Origin: CAKSHC01 sp045631845
GTDB lineage: Bacteria; Bacillota; Clostridia; Oscillospirales; UMGS1783
Direction: 5' to 3'
Assembly: GCA_045631845.1 (NCBI GenBank)
Contig: JAZQVM010000053.1
Coordinates: 1-34,751, forward strand
Length of the DNA: 34,751 bases
Below the pieces are notes generated by a model. That model saw only the letters and a list, made by a program, of their open reading frames with translations. It ran no database searches and had not been told where the DNA came from. Every line of letters starts with the position of its first letter. Position 1 is the first letter of the stretch. Shown one piece after another: positions 24,633-32,473 of this stretch. A program made the position numbers and the translations under genes.

Positions 24633-25544
24633 TTAAATTTCTAATCCTTTCGATTCCTCGACACCCATGCGGATATTCATGTTTTGTATGGCGGCACCCG
24701 ATGCCCCTTTGCCTAAATTATCAAAGCGGGCGATGAGCAGTAAGCGGTCATTATTCCCCTGTACCGTTACCGCCATGCTGTCCCGTCCGGCGTAAGCGTT
24801 TGCCGATAAAAATCCGCCCTCGCTCGCCTCGGGGATAAAACGAATCAATCCGTTGGCATATCTTTGTAAGTATACATCTTCTACCGTCTTTTTGTCAACC
24901 CCGTGAAGGCCTACCGTTACCTCCATACCGGCATAAAAATCGCCGACAATCGGGCAAAAAACGGGGGCGGTCGTCAATCCGCATACCTTCACCATTTCGG
25001 GCAGGTGTTTATGGGTTTGTGTTAAGCCGTATTGACGGGGGGCATTCAGTAACCAATCCCGCTCATCGGCTTCATATTCGGCAATCATCTTTTTGCCGCC
25101 GCCCGAATAGCCGGTTAAGGAAAAGGCGGTGAGTGCCGTGTCGGGGGCTATCACGCCCGCCGCCACCAAAGGCTCTACCAAAGCAATAAACCCGCTGGCG
25201 TGACATCCCGGATTGGCGATGCGGCTGGCCTTTTCGATTTTCTCCCGCTGTCCTGCCAGTTCGGCCATGCCGTAGACCCAGCCATCGGCCGTGCGATGTG
25301 CCGTTGAAGTATCAATTACCGTTGTGTTCTCATTCTCAATCAGAGAAACGGCTTCTATCGCCGCCGCATCGGGCAAACATAAAAAGGCAATGTCGGCACG
25401 GTTGAGGGCATCCTGTCTGGCCGCTGTGTCTTTGCGATAGGCCTCACTTAAGGTGATTCGCTCAATATCTTTGCGCTGACTGAGGCGTTCTTCTATCCGA
25501 AGCCCAGTGGTTCCCACACTGCCGTCAATGAATACTTTTGTCAT
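24633..25544 (-). CDS. argC: N-acetyl-gamma-glutamyl-phosphate reductase, short (type 2) form
   Basis: A 303-aa NADPH-dependent reductase. It opens with KVFIDGSVGTTGLRI, and the catalytic Cys114 lies in NPGCHASG. The conserved His region KHLPEM and the C-terminal DNLGKGASGAAIQNMNI are present. At about 300 aa it belongs to the shorter AGPR type rather than the 340-350-aa form common in Bacillus. First gene of the argCJBDF operon, directly behind an ARG box. Confidence 0.95.
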   Translation of the reverse strand: MTKVFIDGSVGTTGLRIEERLSQRKDIERITLSEAYRKDTAARQDALNRADIAFLCLPDAAAIEAVSLIENENTTVIDTSTAHRTADGWVYGMAELAGQREKIEKASRIANPGCHASGFIALVEPLVAAGVIAPDTALTAFSLTGYSGGGKKMIAEYEADERDWLLNAPRQYGLTQTHKHLPEMVKVCGLTTAPVFCPIVGDFYAGMEVTVGLHGVDKKTVEDVYLQRYANGLIRFIPEASEGGFLSANAYAGRDSMAVTVQGNNDRLLLIARFDNLGKGASGAAIQNMNIRMGVEESKGLEI

Positions 25545-25558
25545 GTTTTTGCCTTCTC

Positions 25559-25576
25559 TCTGAATAAATATGCAAC
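25559..25576 (-). promoter_or_regulatory. ARG box (ArgR operator)
   Basis: The plus-strand sequence TCTGAATAAATATGCAAC differs from the ArgR consensus TNTGAATWWWWATTCANW at only a few positions. It lies between the -10 box and the argC start, over the predicted transcription start, as expected for repression by arginine-bound ArgR. Confidence 0.8.
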
Positions 25577-25577
25577 A

Positions 25578-25606
25578 ATTATACGCTCATTGCCCCATAA
25601 TGTCAA
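25578..25606 (-). promoter_or_regulatory. Consensus sigma-A promoter of argCJBDF
   Basis: On the minus strand TTGACA (25601-25606), a 17-nt spacer and TATAAT (25578-25583): a perfect match to consensus. Confidence 0.93.
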
Positions 25607-25709
25607 GAAATTTTTATGGGTTTATACGAAAAAATGATTTATTTATGTATAATTTGCAATTGCACAACATCAAGTTGCATTTTTGATACGAGTTTTTATG
25701 GTACTGCCC

Positions 25710-25738
25710 TTGTTTTTGGTTTTTTTTTATGATATAGT
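25710..25738 (+). promoter_or_regulatory. Probable promoter of the dnaD-dnaI operon
   Basis: TTGTTT (25710-25715), a 17-nt T-rich spacer and TATAGT (25733-25738). It lies about 50 nt before the dnaD-like start. The rest of the 240-nt gap to argC is AT-rich and contains the palindrome TGCAATTGCA at 25655-25664. Confidence 0.55.
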
Positions 25739-25786
25739 AAAGTAGCGAGAAATCGGATATTGTATAAAAAAGGAAGGAACGTGAAA

Positions 25787-26740
25787 ATGGCATCCTATGT
25801 TTTTGCCTCAGGTGGCATGAAAAATTTTGTCGTGATTCCGGCCGCTGTGGTCGATCGGCATTTAAGTGCCTGCGATGGCGATGCGCTGAAAGTATTGCTG
25901 TATCTGTTGCGCCACGAGGATGTCAGCGTGACCGATGCCGAACTGTGCACCGCCTGCCACATCTCCGAACAGGCACTTGCGCAGGCAATGGAATATTGGA
26001 TGAAAACCGGCGTGTTGCGTAAAAACGGTGCGACCTTGTATTTGGCATCTGCTCAGCCTACCTCTTCGGCCATGCCGGTATTTTCGGGCGAGTCGATTGC
26101 CATGCGGGCCACGCAGGACCGTATGTTGGCCGAACTGTTCTCGCAAGCCGAGCGTATCCGCAATAAAACCCTTTCACCTTCCGAAATCAATACCATCTAT
26201 AATTTATATGATACCATTGGTTTGCCTGCCTCGGTTATTGCCCTGTTGTTGGAATATTGCCAGGAAGCGGGGAAAACGGGCACCCAGTATATGTATGTCA
26301 CCGGTGCTGCCTGGTGCGAGGAAGGGATTACCACGGCCGAAGCTGCCAACGAGAAGATTGAATCGCTCCGCCGTGCTCGTGCTTTAGAGGGGCGGGTTAA
26401 GTCAGCACTGGGTATTGACCGTGCGCTGTCCACCAAGGAGAGAGGCTTCCTTAGCACATGGACAGAAAGTTTGGGATACGGAGTGGAGGAGATTGTCTAT
26501 GCCTTTGAGCAGGCGGTAGACAATACCGGAAAACTCAGTTTTTCCTATATGAATAAGGTTTTGCAGAATAATTACGAGAGCGGTTGCCGTACGGTGGAAG
26601 ATATGCGAAAGCAGACTCCGCCCGCATCCGCGCCTAAACCCAAAAAGAGCAGCCGCAAACTGAAAAATAATACCGATATTACGATACAGAAAGAAGATCT
26701 GTTTGTGCCCTTCTGGGTTGTGGAAGGGGAGGAGGAATAA
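25787..26740 (+). CDS. DnaD-domain replication protein
   Basis: A 317-aa protein. The N-terminal winged-helix part (residues about 15-80) includes VVDRHLSACDGDALKVLLYLLRHEDVS and AELCTACHISEQALAQAMEYW. The central DnaD/DnaB_2 domain has LSPSEINTIYNLYDTIGLPASVIALLLEYC. The C-terminal region, after a second helical DnaD-like segment (LSTWTESLGYGVEEIVYAFEQAV), is basic and probably unstructured. It probably acts in primosome assembly. ATG at 25787 has AGGAAGG 9 nt upstream; GTG at 25781 is too close. Paired with a DnaI/DnaC-like loader. Confidence 0.88.
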   Translation: MASYVFASGGMKNFVVIPAAVVDRHLSACDGDALKVLLYLLRHEDVSVTDAELCTACHISEQALAQAMEYWMKTGVLRKNGATLYLASAQPTSSAMPVFSGESIAMRATQDRMLAELFSQAERIRNKTLSPSEINTIYNLYDTIGLPASVIALLLEYCQEAGKTGTQYMYVTGAAWCEEGITTAEAANEKIESLRRARALEGRVKSALGIDRALSTKERGFLSTWTESLGYGVEEIVYAFEQAVDNTGKLSFSYMNKVLQNNYESGCRTVEDMRKQTPPASAPKPKKSSRKLKNNTDITIQKEDLFVPFWVVEGEEE

Positions 26741-26742
26741 AA

Positions 26743-27687
26743 ATGGCGTATGATGTAAGCATCATTGAAGCGGTTGATGAGCAGTTTCGCCGCCGCAGGG
26801 AAGACAGTATAGCGGCGCTGGAACGCCGCCGTGCCGAGGCCTATAAAAAAGACCCCAAGATCCGTGCCGTGGATGCCGAGCTGTCCCGCAAGTATCGGGA
26901 ATTGATCACATCCGCTTTCGGCGGTAAAGCCCCCAGCAAGAAGGAGACCCGCGCGATTGCCGTGGATCATCTGGCCACCCGTGCCGAACTGCTGGTGCAG
27001 GCAGGATTCCCCGTTGATTATCTGGAACTCAAATACCATTGCTCCAAATGCTCCGACGAGGGCTTTATTCAGGGTAAAATGTGTACCTGCTATCGCAAGG
27101 CGCTCAATAAAGAAGCGGCAAGCCGTACCAAACTGGCCAGACTGATGGAGGAGCAAACCTTTAAGTCTTTTAAATTGGACTTGTATCCCGAAGGTGCTGC
27201 CCGTAAAAACATGGAGCGAATCTATAATAAAGTTAAGGATTATGCCGAGAATTTTTCGGCCAAGTCGGGCAATATGCTCTTTACCGGCGGTACCGGCGTA
27301 GGCAAGACCTTCTTGTCCTCAGCCGTTGCCCGCCATGTCATTGATAAGGGTTTCTCGGTTGTCTATGACAGTATTTCCAATATTATCAGCGAGTTTGAAG
27401 CGGTCAAATTTAATAAGGCACAGATCGATCTGAGCAAGTACGATACCTGTGATCTGCTGATTATCGATGATCTGGGCACCGAAATGATCACCCAGTTCTC
27501 CGAATCGGTCGTCTATACCCTGCTGAATAATCGAATCAATATGCGTAAACCCATGATCGTCAGCACCAACATCAATGCCGATCAGGTCGGAGAAATGTAT
27601 TCCCAAAGTGTTGTATCCCGTTTGTCGGGTGAATTTTTGATTTTGCCGTTCAAAGGAAACGATTTGCGTCAATTCCGAAAAAAATAA
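26743..27687 (+). CDS. DnaI/DnaC-like helicase loader ATPase
   Basis: A 314-aa protein with a helical N-terminal region, a Cys cluster (CSKCSDEG...CTC, residues about 99-115) like the zinc site of DnaI, and a C-terminal AAA+ domain. Walker A is GGTGVGKT (residues 182-189), Walker B is LLIIDDLGTE, and the end shows the arginine-finger region SRLSGEFLILPF. It loads the replicative helicase in primosome assembly. It lies 2 nt downstream of the dnaD-like gene. Size is nearer Bacillus DnaI than E. coli DnaC. Confidence 0.92.
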   Translation: MAYDVSIIEAVDEQFRRRREDSIAALERRRAEAYKKDPKIRAVDAELSRKYRELITSAFGGKAPSKKETRAIAVDHLATRAELLVQAGFPVDYLELKYHCSKCSDEGFIQGKMCTCYRKALNKEAASRTKLARLMEEQTFKSFKLDLYPEGAARKNMERIYNKVKDYAENFSAKSGNMLFTGGTGVGKTFLSSAVARHVIDKGFSVVYDSISNIISEFEAVKFNKAQIDLSKYDTCDLLIIDDLGTEMITQFSESVVYTLLNNRINMRKPMIVSTNINADQVGEMYSQSVVSRLSGEFLILPFKGNDLRQFRKK

Positions 27688-27708
27688 TTATTATAGGAAG
27701 GAAATATC

Positions 27709-28626
27709 ATGATTACCAAAACAGATTTTTACGGCTATGAGAAATATACCATTGCTTCCGAGCGTCTTTCGGTCGAGGTAATGACCCTCGGTGCTACCGT
27801 CACCTCCATCAAGCTGGATGGCAAGGAGTTTGCCATGGGACTTAAAACCCCGAAGGAGTATCAGGATTGCCCCAACTATGTGGGATGCATCGTTGGCCGT
27901 TATGCCAACCGCATTGCCAAATCCCGCTTCACCTTAAACGGTCAGGAATACGTCCTGCCTGCCAATGAGGGTCAGAACCAACTGCACGGCGGCCCGCATG
28001 CCTTCAACAGTCGGGTATGGAAGGCGCAGCCGGTTGGAGAGAATAGCGTCATTTTTGCTATCGATTCGCCCATGATGGATAACGGCTACCCCGGCAACCT
28101 TTCGGCCAGCGTAACCTATACCGTCACCGATGACAAATTGCGCATTGATTTTGATGCCGATTCGGATGCCGATACCCTCTATGCCCCCACTACCCATTTG
28201 TATTTCACCGTTGGCGGTCCCGGCCGCTCGCTCGATACCATTTTGTGGATGAACGCCTCCACCTATCTGGCTGTGGATGAGGAGCTGATCCCCGTCGGCG
28301 ATCCCGTTGCCGTATCGGGTGCTCACGATTTCCGTACTGCCCATAAGATCGGTCAGGATTTTGATACCTTCTTTGTGTTGGATGGAGAAGGAAAGGCCGC
28401 TGTTTGCGAGAAGGACGGCGCCCGCATGACCATTGCCACCGATATGCCCGGTCTGCAACTGTATACCGGTCAGGGGTTGCCGGAAAGCCTTGGCGCTTAT
28501 TGCGGCTTTGCTCTCGAGCCGGCCATCCATCCCAACAGCCCCAACCGTCCCGATTTCCCCTCGCCTGTACTCAAGAGAGGCGACCATTATCATAAGTATA
28601 TCGACTATACCTTTGAACTCATCTGA
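27709..28626 (+). CDS. Aldose 1-epimerase (galactose mutarotase)
   Basis: A 305-aa mutarotase of the GalM family, interconverting alpha and beta anomers of hexoses. It has GCIVGRYANRIAKSRFTLNG, the NQLHGGPHAFNSRVW motif, the catalytic His in THLYFTVGG and the catalytic Glu in FALEPAIHPNSPNRPDF. A ribosome binding site GGAAGGA precedes it. No galactose gene is next to it, so the sugar is not certain. It is probably co-transcribed with dnaD-dnaI, 21 nt away, which is an odd partnership. Confidence 0.94.
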   Translation: MITKTDFYGYEKYTIASERLSVEVMTLGATVTSIKLDGKEFAMGLKTPKEYQDCPNYVGCIVGRYANRIAKSRFTLNGQEYVLPANEGQNQLHGGPHAFNSRVWKAQPVGENSVIFAIDSPMMDNGYPGNLSASVTYTVTDDKLRIDFDADSDADTLYAPTTHLYFTVGGPGRSLDTILWMNASTYLAVDEELIPVGDPVAVSGAHDFRTAHKIGQDFDTFFVLDGEGKAAVCEKDGARMTIATDMPGLQLYTGQGLPESLGAYCGFALEPAIHPNSPNRPDFPSPVLKRGDHYHKYIDYTFELI

Positions 28627-28627
28627 T

Positions 28628-29593
28628 ATGACCAAAATAGAGTATTTGCGCGGGCAGATGGCGGCTCACCCTGCCACCTGCCCGCAAGATTTGATAAAGC
28701 ATAGTTACCAAGCCGCCTTCGGGGCTGAGCATCTGCTGGCGGATAAGGAAGCGGCCAAGCGGTATTTTGATGAGGAGTTTGCGGCCGTGGCGCCACGCCA
28801 AGGAAAGTTGTGTGAGCCGATCTCCGACCATGTCTGCCGTGTGCATCTGGATGTCTGGAAGCAGAAAGGTCTGCCTGCCGAATGGCTTTTTTCCCTCTTT
28901 ATCCAGTCTAAACCTCAGCGGGAAAGCATTGATGAATGGCTGGATGCCGTGGAAGAACTGACCGCACAGCCCATCGACGGCAACTATCGCAAAGCACCCC
29001 ATCCCATCCATCATTCGCAGGCGTATCGGCAGGCGGAGGGACCGAGTTATCGAGTTGTTTCTCGCTATTTGTGCCGCCTGATTCCCATATTGGAGAAGAT
29101 GGGGCAGGTAACGGCTATTGACGGACGCGCCGCCGCAGGCAAAACCACATTGGCCAAGGAACTGGCCGCTGTGACCGGTGCTTCGGTTATTCATATGGAC
29201 GATTTCTTTTTGCCGATGGAATTGCGCACTCCGGAGCGGCTCAATGAGGCGGGCGGGAATATCCACTATGAACGCTTTGAATCCGAGATTTTACCCTTTG
29301 TGCGGGAGGATGCCCCCTTTACCTATCGCCGCTTTGATTGCAGTCAAATGGCCTTGGGGGATTTTCAAACGGTCGAAAGGGGAAGACGAATTGTAGAAGG
29401 TTCCTATAGTCATCATCCTCGTTTTGGTGACTATGCTGATTTGACTGTTTTTTGCGATGTTGACCCGCAGGAGCAAATGTGCCGCATCCGCCGCCGCAAC
29501 CCCGATCTGGCCGAGCGGTTTGAAAAAGAATGGATCCCCATGGAAGAAAAATATATAGAAAGTTATAGCATAAGAAAAGGACTCGTTATTTAA
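28628..29593 (+). CDS. Two-domain protein: unknown N-terminal domain fused to uridine-kinase-like P-loop kinase
   Basis: A 321-aa protein beginning 1 nt after galM. Residues 1 to about 155 form a domain with QDLIKHSYQAAFGAEHLLADKEAAK and the HPIHHSQAYRQAEGPSYRVV segment, rich in conserved-looking His and aromatic residues. Residues about 160-321 are a P-loop kinase: Walker A GRAAAGKT (166-173), then HMDDFFLP, which resembles uridine kinase/phosphoribulokinase, and a basic lid (CRIRRRNPD). Substrate unknown. The 3' end overlaps the convergent ATPase gene by 8 nt. Confidence 0.82.
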   Translation: MTKIEYLRGQMAAHPATCPQDLIKHSYQAAFGAEHLLADKEAAKRYFDEEFAAVAPRQGKLCEPISDHVCRVHLDVWKQKGLPAEWLFSLFIQSKPQRESIDEWLDAVEELTAQPIDGNYRKAPHPIHHSQAYRQAEGPSYRVVSRYLCRLIPILEKMGQVTAIDGRAAAGKTTLAKELAAVTGASVIHMDDFFLPMELRTPERLNEAGGNIHYERFESEILPFVREDAPFTYRRFDCSQMALGDFQTVERGRRIVEGSYSHHPRFGDYADLTVFCDVDPQEQMCRIRRRNPDLAERFEKEWIPMEEKYIESYSIRKGLVI

Positions 29594-29603
29594 CGAGTCC
29601 TTT
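29576..29603. terminator. Bidirectional terminator embedded in two converging stop codons
   Basis: Stem AAAGGACTCGTTA (29576-29588) with TAACGAGTCCTTT (29591-29603). The kinase stop codon TAA (29591-29593) and the ATPase stop (29586-29588 on the minus strand) both lie inside the hairpin. T-rich sequence follows on both strands. Confidence 0.82.
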
Positions 29604-32201
29604 GATCTTTTTTACTGTTTCCATGACGATCAGCGGAACCAAGATCAGCCCAAGTCCCACTGCATATTGCCACCACGGCAACAACACTAAGCCGAAAGCG
29701 CCGCTCAGTCCCGGGGTAAAGAGCACCAGTACTACCAAGGCGACCGACACAGCGGCTGACAGATTCAGTTTTCGGTTGGAGAATGGTCCGATAGCAAACA
29801 GCGAGTGCTCGGAGCGCATATTATAGGCCTGCACCACCTGCGACAGTGCCAGCACCATGAAGGCTAAGGTCTGGCCTCGCATGACAAAGGTATCGTTGCC
29901 CTGCCAGCCAATCCAAAAGGCGATCAATGACAGAAGTCCGAACATGAGCCCTTGTAACGCCACGCGCACCCCCAGCCCGTTGGCAAATATGCCCTCGGTT
30001 TTGGGTTTTGGCTTTTGGGTCATAATGTCTGTTTCCACATCCTCCATGCCAAGCGCAATGGCAGGCAGTGAGTCGGTCACAAGGTTTATCCATAACAACT
30101 GCATGGACAGCAGGGGAGTCTGATGCCATAACAGCATGGCGACAAACACGGTAATCACCTCGCCGATATTGGTGCCCAGCAGGAAGCCAACCACCTTTTT
30201 GATGTTGGCATAAATCCCTCGGCCTTCCCGAACCGCATCGACAATGGTGGCAAAATTATCATCGGTCAGCGTCATGTCGGAGGCGCCCTTGGCCACATCG
30301 GTACCGGTAATGCCCATGGCGCAACCGATATCGGCCGCCTTGAGTGCGGGTGCGTCGTTGACGCCGTCGCCCGTCATCGATACCACCTGCCCCCGCCGTT
30401 GCCACGCCTTGACAATGCGGATCTTGTTTTCGGGTGATACACGGGCATACACCGAAACGTGCTCGACCTGACCGTCCAATTCGGTTTCATCCATCGCATC
30501 CAACTCGGCGCCTGTAATGGCGCGGTCGCCGTCTTGCAAAATCCCCAGATCCTTGGCAATGGCCGAAGCGGTTACCACATGATCGCCTGTAATCATGATG
30601 GGCTTAATGCCCGCCTTACGGCAGGTCGCTACCGCCTCCTTGGCTTCAGGGCGGGGTGGATCGATCATGCCCACCAGTCCTAAAAAGGTCAGTCCGTTTT
30701 CCAAATCCTCGCTGGTCGGATGTTCGGGAACGGCATCTAAGGTCTTGCAGGCCACGGCCAGTACCCGCAAGGCATCACGGCTCATGCTCTCGGTCATGGT
30801 CTTGGCCGATTCGATATCTCCTTTGATGCAAAGCGGTGCCATCATATCAAAGGCACCCTTAACAATGGCAATCGGTTTACCCTCAATCTCGTTGACCGTT
30901 GTCATCAGTTTGCGGTCGGAGTCAAAGGGCAGTTCGGCCAAACGGGGACAGGCGGCGTTGAGCGCATCTTTCTCCATGCCGTTTTTGTGTGCGGCTACCA
31001 CAATGGCCGTTTCGGTCGGGTCGCCGATGTGCGTTTCTTTACCGTCCTCAAAAAGAACCGAGCCGTCACAGCATAGTGTGGCATAGTTGAGTAGTGCCCG
31101 TGCCGACGGGGAATTGTTATCGGTCACCTCCTCGACCTGCTTGGTGCTGTCTACATATACCTTAGTAAGGGTCATGCGGTTTTGGGTCAGTGTGCCCGTC
31201 TTATCCGAACAAATGACCGAGGCTCCGCCCAACGTTTCCACCGCAGGTAAACGGCGGATCAGGGCGTTTTTCTTGACCATCCGCTGCACTCCAATGGACA
31301 GTACAATGGTCACAATGGCAGGCAGGCCCTCGGGAATGGCCGATACGGCTAAAGAAACGGCCGTCATAAACAAATGCATCGGGTCTAAATTATTGAGCAA
31401 CCCTACGATAAAAATAACCAAACAAGCACCAAGGGCCACAAAACCGAGGAGTTTACCCAGTTGTGTCAGTTTCTGCTGTAAGGGTGTCTGGGTTTCATCT
31501 TCTCCCTCCAGCAGTCCTGCAATCTTACCCATCTCGGTGTTCATGCCGGTGGCAGTCACCACCGCCGTGGCCGTGCCGTAGGTGATCGAGCAGCCCGAAA
31601 AGACCATGTTGCTACGGTCGCCCAGCGGTGCATCTTCAGCTATGGTTGCCGTGTGATCTTTTTCCGAGGGGACCGATTCTCCCGTCAAGGCCGATTCTTC
31701 GCTTTTGAGCGATACCGAGCGGATCAAACGGGCATCGGCCGGCACAAAATCACCCGCTTCCAGTCGAATGATATCTCCCGGTACCAATTGCGAAGCGTCC
31801 ATAATCATTTCCGTGCCGCCCCGTAAGACCTTGGCGTGCGGGGCAGACATATTCTTCAAGGCATCTAACGCTTTCTCGGCCTTGCCTTCTTGGTATACCC
31901 CCATGACGGCGTTGAGAATGACGATCAGTACGATCAATAACGGCTCGAATAACTCGCCCCAGTTGCCTTCTATGGCGATCATCACAAAGGATACTACCGC
32001 CGCCGCCAACAAAATCAGGATCATAACATCCTTGAATTGATCAAGAAATCGAGCGAGTAAGCCCTTCTTTTTCTTCTCTTTGAGTGTGTTTGGACCAAAT
32101 TGGGTGAATTGTTCTGTCGCCCGTTCATGGGACAGTCCTTGTTGTTCATCGGTACCAAATTGTTCAAATAATTCTGAGAGAGGTTGTGTGTGAATGGACA
32201 T
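29586..32201 (-). CDS. Calcium/manganese-type P-type ATPase
   Basis: An 871-aa P2-type cation pump in the cytoplasmic membrane. The N-terminal cytosolic segment resembles the cation ATPase N-domain (LSHERATEQFTQFGPNTL). LTGESVPSEK is in the actuator domain and PEGLPAIVTIVLSIGVQRM in TM4, the motif of Ca2+-type pumps. The phosphorylated Asp333 lies in ICSDKTGTLTQNRM, and TGDGVNDAPALK is in the hinge. The six C-terminal TM helices include NLVTDSLPAIALGME. Ca2+ and Mn2+ are the usual ions. It is divergent from the Mn2+-riboswitch-controlled TetR gene. Confidence 0.93.
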   Translation of the reverse strand: MSIHTQPLSELFEQFGTDEQQGLSHERATEQFTQFGPNTLKEKKKKGLLARFLDQFKDVMILILLAAAVVSFVMIAIEGNWGELFEPLLIVLIVILNAVMGVYQEGKAEKALDALKNMSAPHAKVLRGGTEMIMDASQLVPGDIIRLEAGDFVPADARLIRSVSLKSEESALTGESVPSEKDHTATIAEDAPLGDRSNMVFSGCSITYGTATAVVTATGMNTEMGKIAGLLEGEDETQTPLQQKLTQLGKLLGFVALGACLVIFIVGLLNNLDPMHLFMTAVSLAVSAIPEGLPAIVTIVLSIGVQRMVKKNALIRRLPAVETLGGASVICSDKTGTLTQNRMTLTKVYVDSTKQVEEVTDNNSPSARALLNYATLCCDGSVLFEDGKETHIGDPTETAIVVAAHKNGMEKDALNAACPRLAELPFDSDRKLMTTVNEIEGKPIAIVKGAFDMMAPLCIKGDIESAKTMTESMSRDALRVLAVACKTLDAVPEHPTSEDLENGLTFLGLVGMIDPPRPEAKEAVATCRKAGIKPIMITGDHVVTASAIAKDLGILQDGDRAITGAELDAMDETELDGQVEHVSVYARVSPENKIRIVKAWQRRGQVVSMTGDGVNDAPALKAADIGCAMGITGTDVAKGASDMTLTDDNFATIVDAVREGRGIYANIKKVVGFLLGTNIGEVITVFVAMLLWHQTPLLSMQLLWINLVTDSLPAIALGMEDVETDIMTQKPKPKTEGIFANGLGVRVALQGLMFGLLSLIAFWIGWQGNDTFVMRGQTLAFMVLALSQVVQAYNMRSEHSLFAIGPFSNRKLNLSAAVSVALVVLVLFTPGLSGAFGLVLLPWWQYAVGLGLILVPLIVMETVKKIKGLVK

Positions 32202-32229
32202 ATCGTGCCTCCTTACCTTCTTTTCTTAT

Positions 32230-32238
32230 AGTATACCA
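32230..32238 (-). promoter_or_regulatory. Extended -10 promoter of the P-type ATPase
   Basis: On the minus strand TGG precedes TATACT (32230-32235), an extended -10 element, about 30 nt before the ATG. No good -35 box is seen at the right distance. Confidence 0.5.
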
Positions 32239-32298
32239 TCTTTGCCTGCTTCTTTCATCGGACAAAATAAATATATGTAACAAATTAAATCCATTCTC

Positions 32299-32327
32299 TT
32301 GCTTTCTCTGTCAAATTGTGGTATATT
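32299..32327 (+). promoter_or_regulatory. Promoter of the riboswitch-tetR transcript
   Basis: TTGCTT (32299-32304), a 17-nt spacer and TATATT (32322-32327). Transcription would begin a few bases before the aptamer. Confidence 0.75.
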
Positions 32328-32333
32328 TTAGAT

Positions 32334-32423
32334 GAATAAGGGAGTAGTCGGCACAAATGTGTGATGATCAGTCAACATCATGGAGGTTTCTCCTGGCGTC
32401 ATCGGAAACGACAAGACTTATCT
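32334..32423 (+). promoter_or_regulatory. yybP-ykoY (Mn2+) riboswitch aptamer
   Basis: The element opens with ATAAG followed by GGAGTAG and closes with CAAGA followed by CTTAT, so that ATAAG (32336-32340) pairs with CTTAT (32417-32421) as P1. These loop sequences are the Mn2+-site L1 consensus of the yybP-ykoY family. A P2 hairpin CAC-AAAT-GTG follows. P3 is GATGAT (32363-32368) with GTCATC (32398-32403), containing GTCAAC, a GGAG-GTTT-CTCC hairpin and TGGC, much like the Lactococcus yybP RNA. The layout fits a transcriptional ON switch for Mn2+. It precedes a regulator gene, not a transporter. Confidence 0.85.
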
Positions 32424-32451
32424 GCAATTACAAGCGGATAAGTCTTTTTTT
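32413..32451 (+). terminator. Riboswitch expression-platform terminator
   Basis: A 13-bp stem starting AAGACTTATC (32413-32422) pairs with GATAAGTCTT (32437-32446) plus three more pairs, loop of 8, then seven T. Its left arm contains the 3' strand of riboswitch P1, so aptamer folding and termination exclude each other. Confidence 0.9.
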
Positions 32452-32473
32452 ATCCGTAAAAAGGAGAAAGAGT

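Noticed and set aside
25655..25664. Palindrome TGCAATTGCA in the argC-dnaD gap as an operator
   Set aside because: Short and in AT-rich sequence; no regulator can be linked to it.
25545..25786. T-box leader or second ARG box upstream of argC
   Set aside because: No T-box sequence or antiterminator is seen, and the other candidate (around 25646) has wrong spacing for ArgR.
32309..32314. TTGACA on the minus strand as the -35 box of the P-type ATPase promoter
   Set aside because: No acceptable -10 box lies at 16-18 nt, and it overlaps the plus-strand promoter spacer of the riboswitch transcript.
32334..32423. Fluoride or guanidine riboswitch as an alternative identity of the tetR leader
   Set aside because: Their conserved core sequences are not present, while the GGAGTAG/CAAGA pair and P3 arm fit yybP-ykoY.
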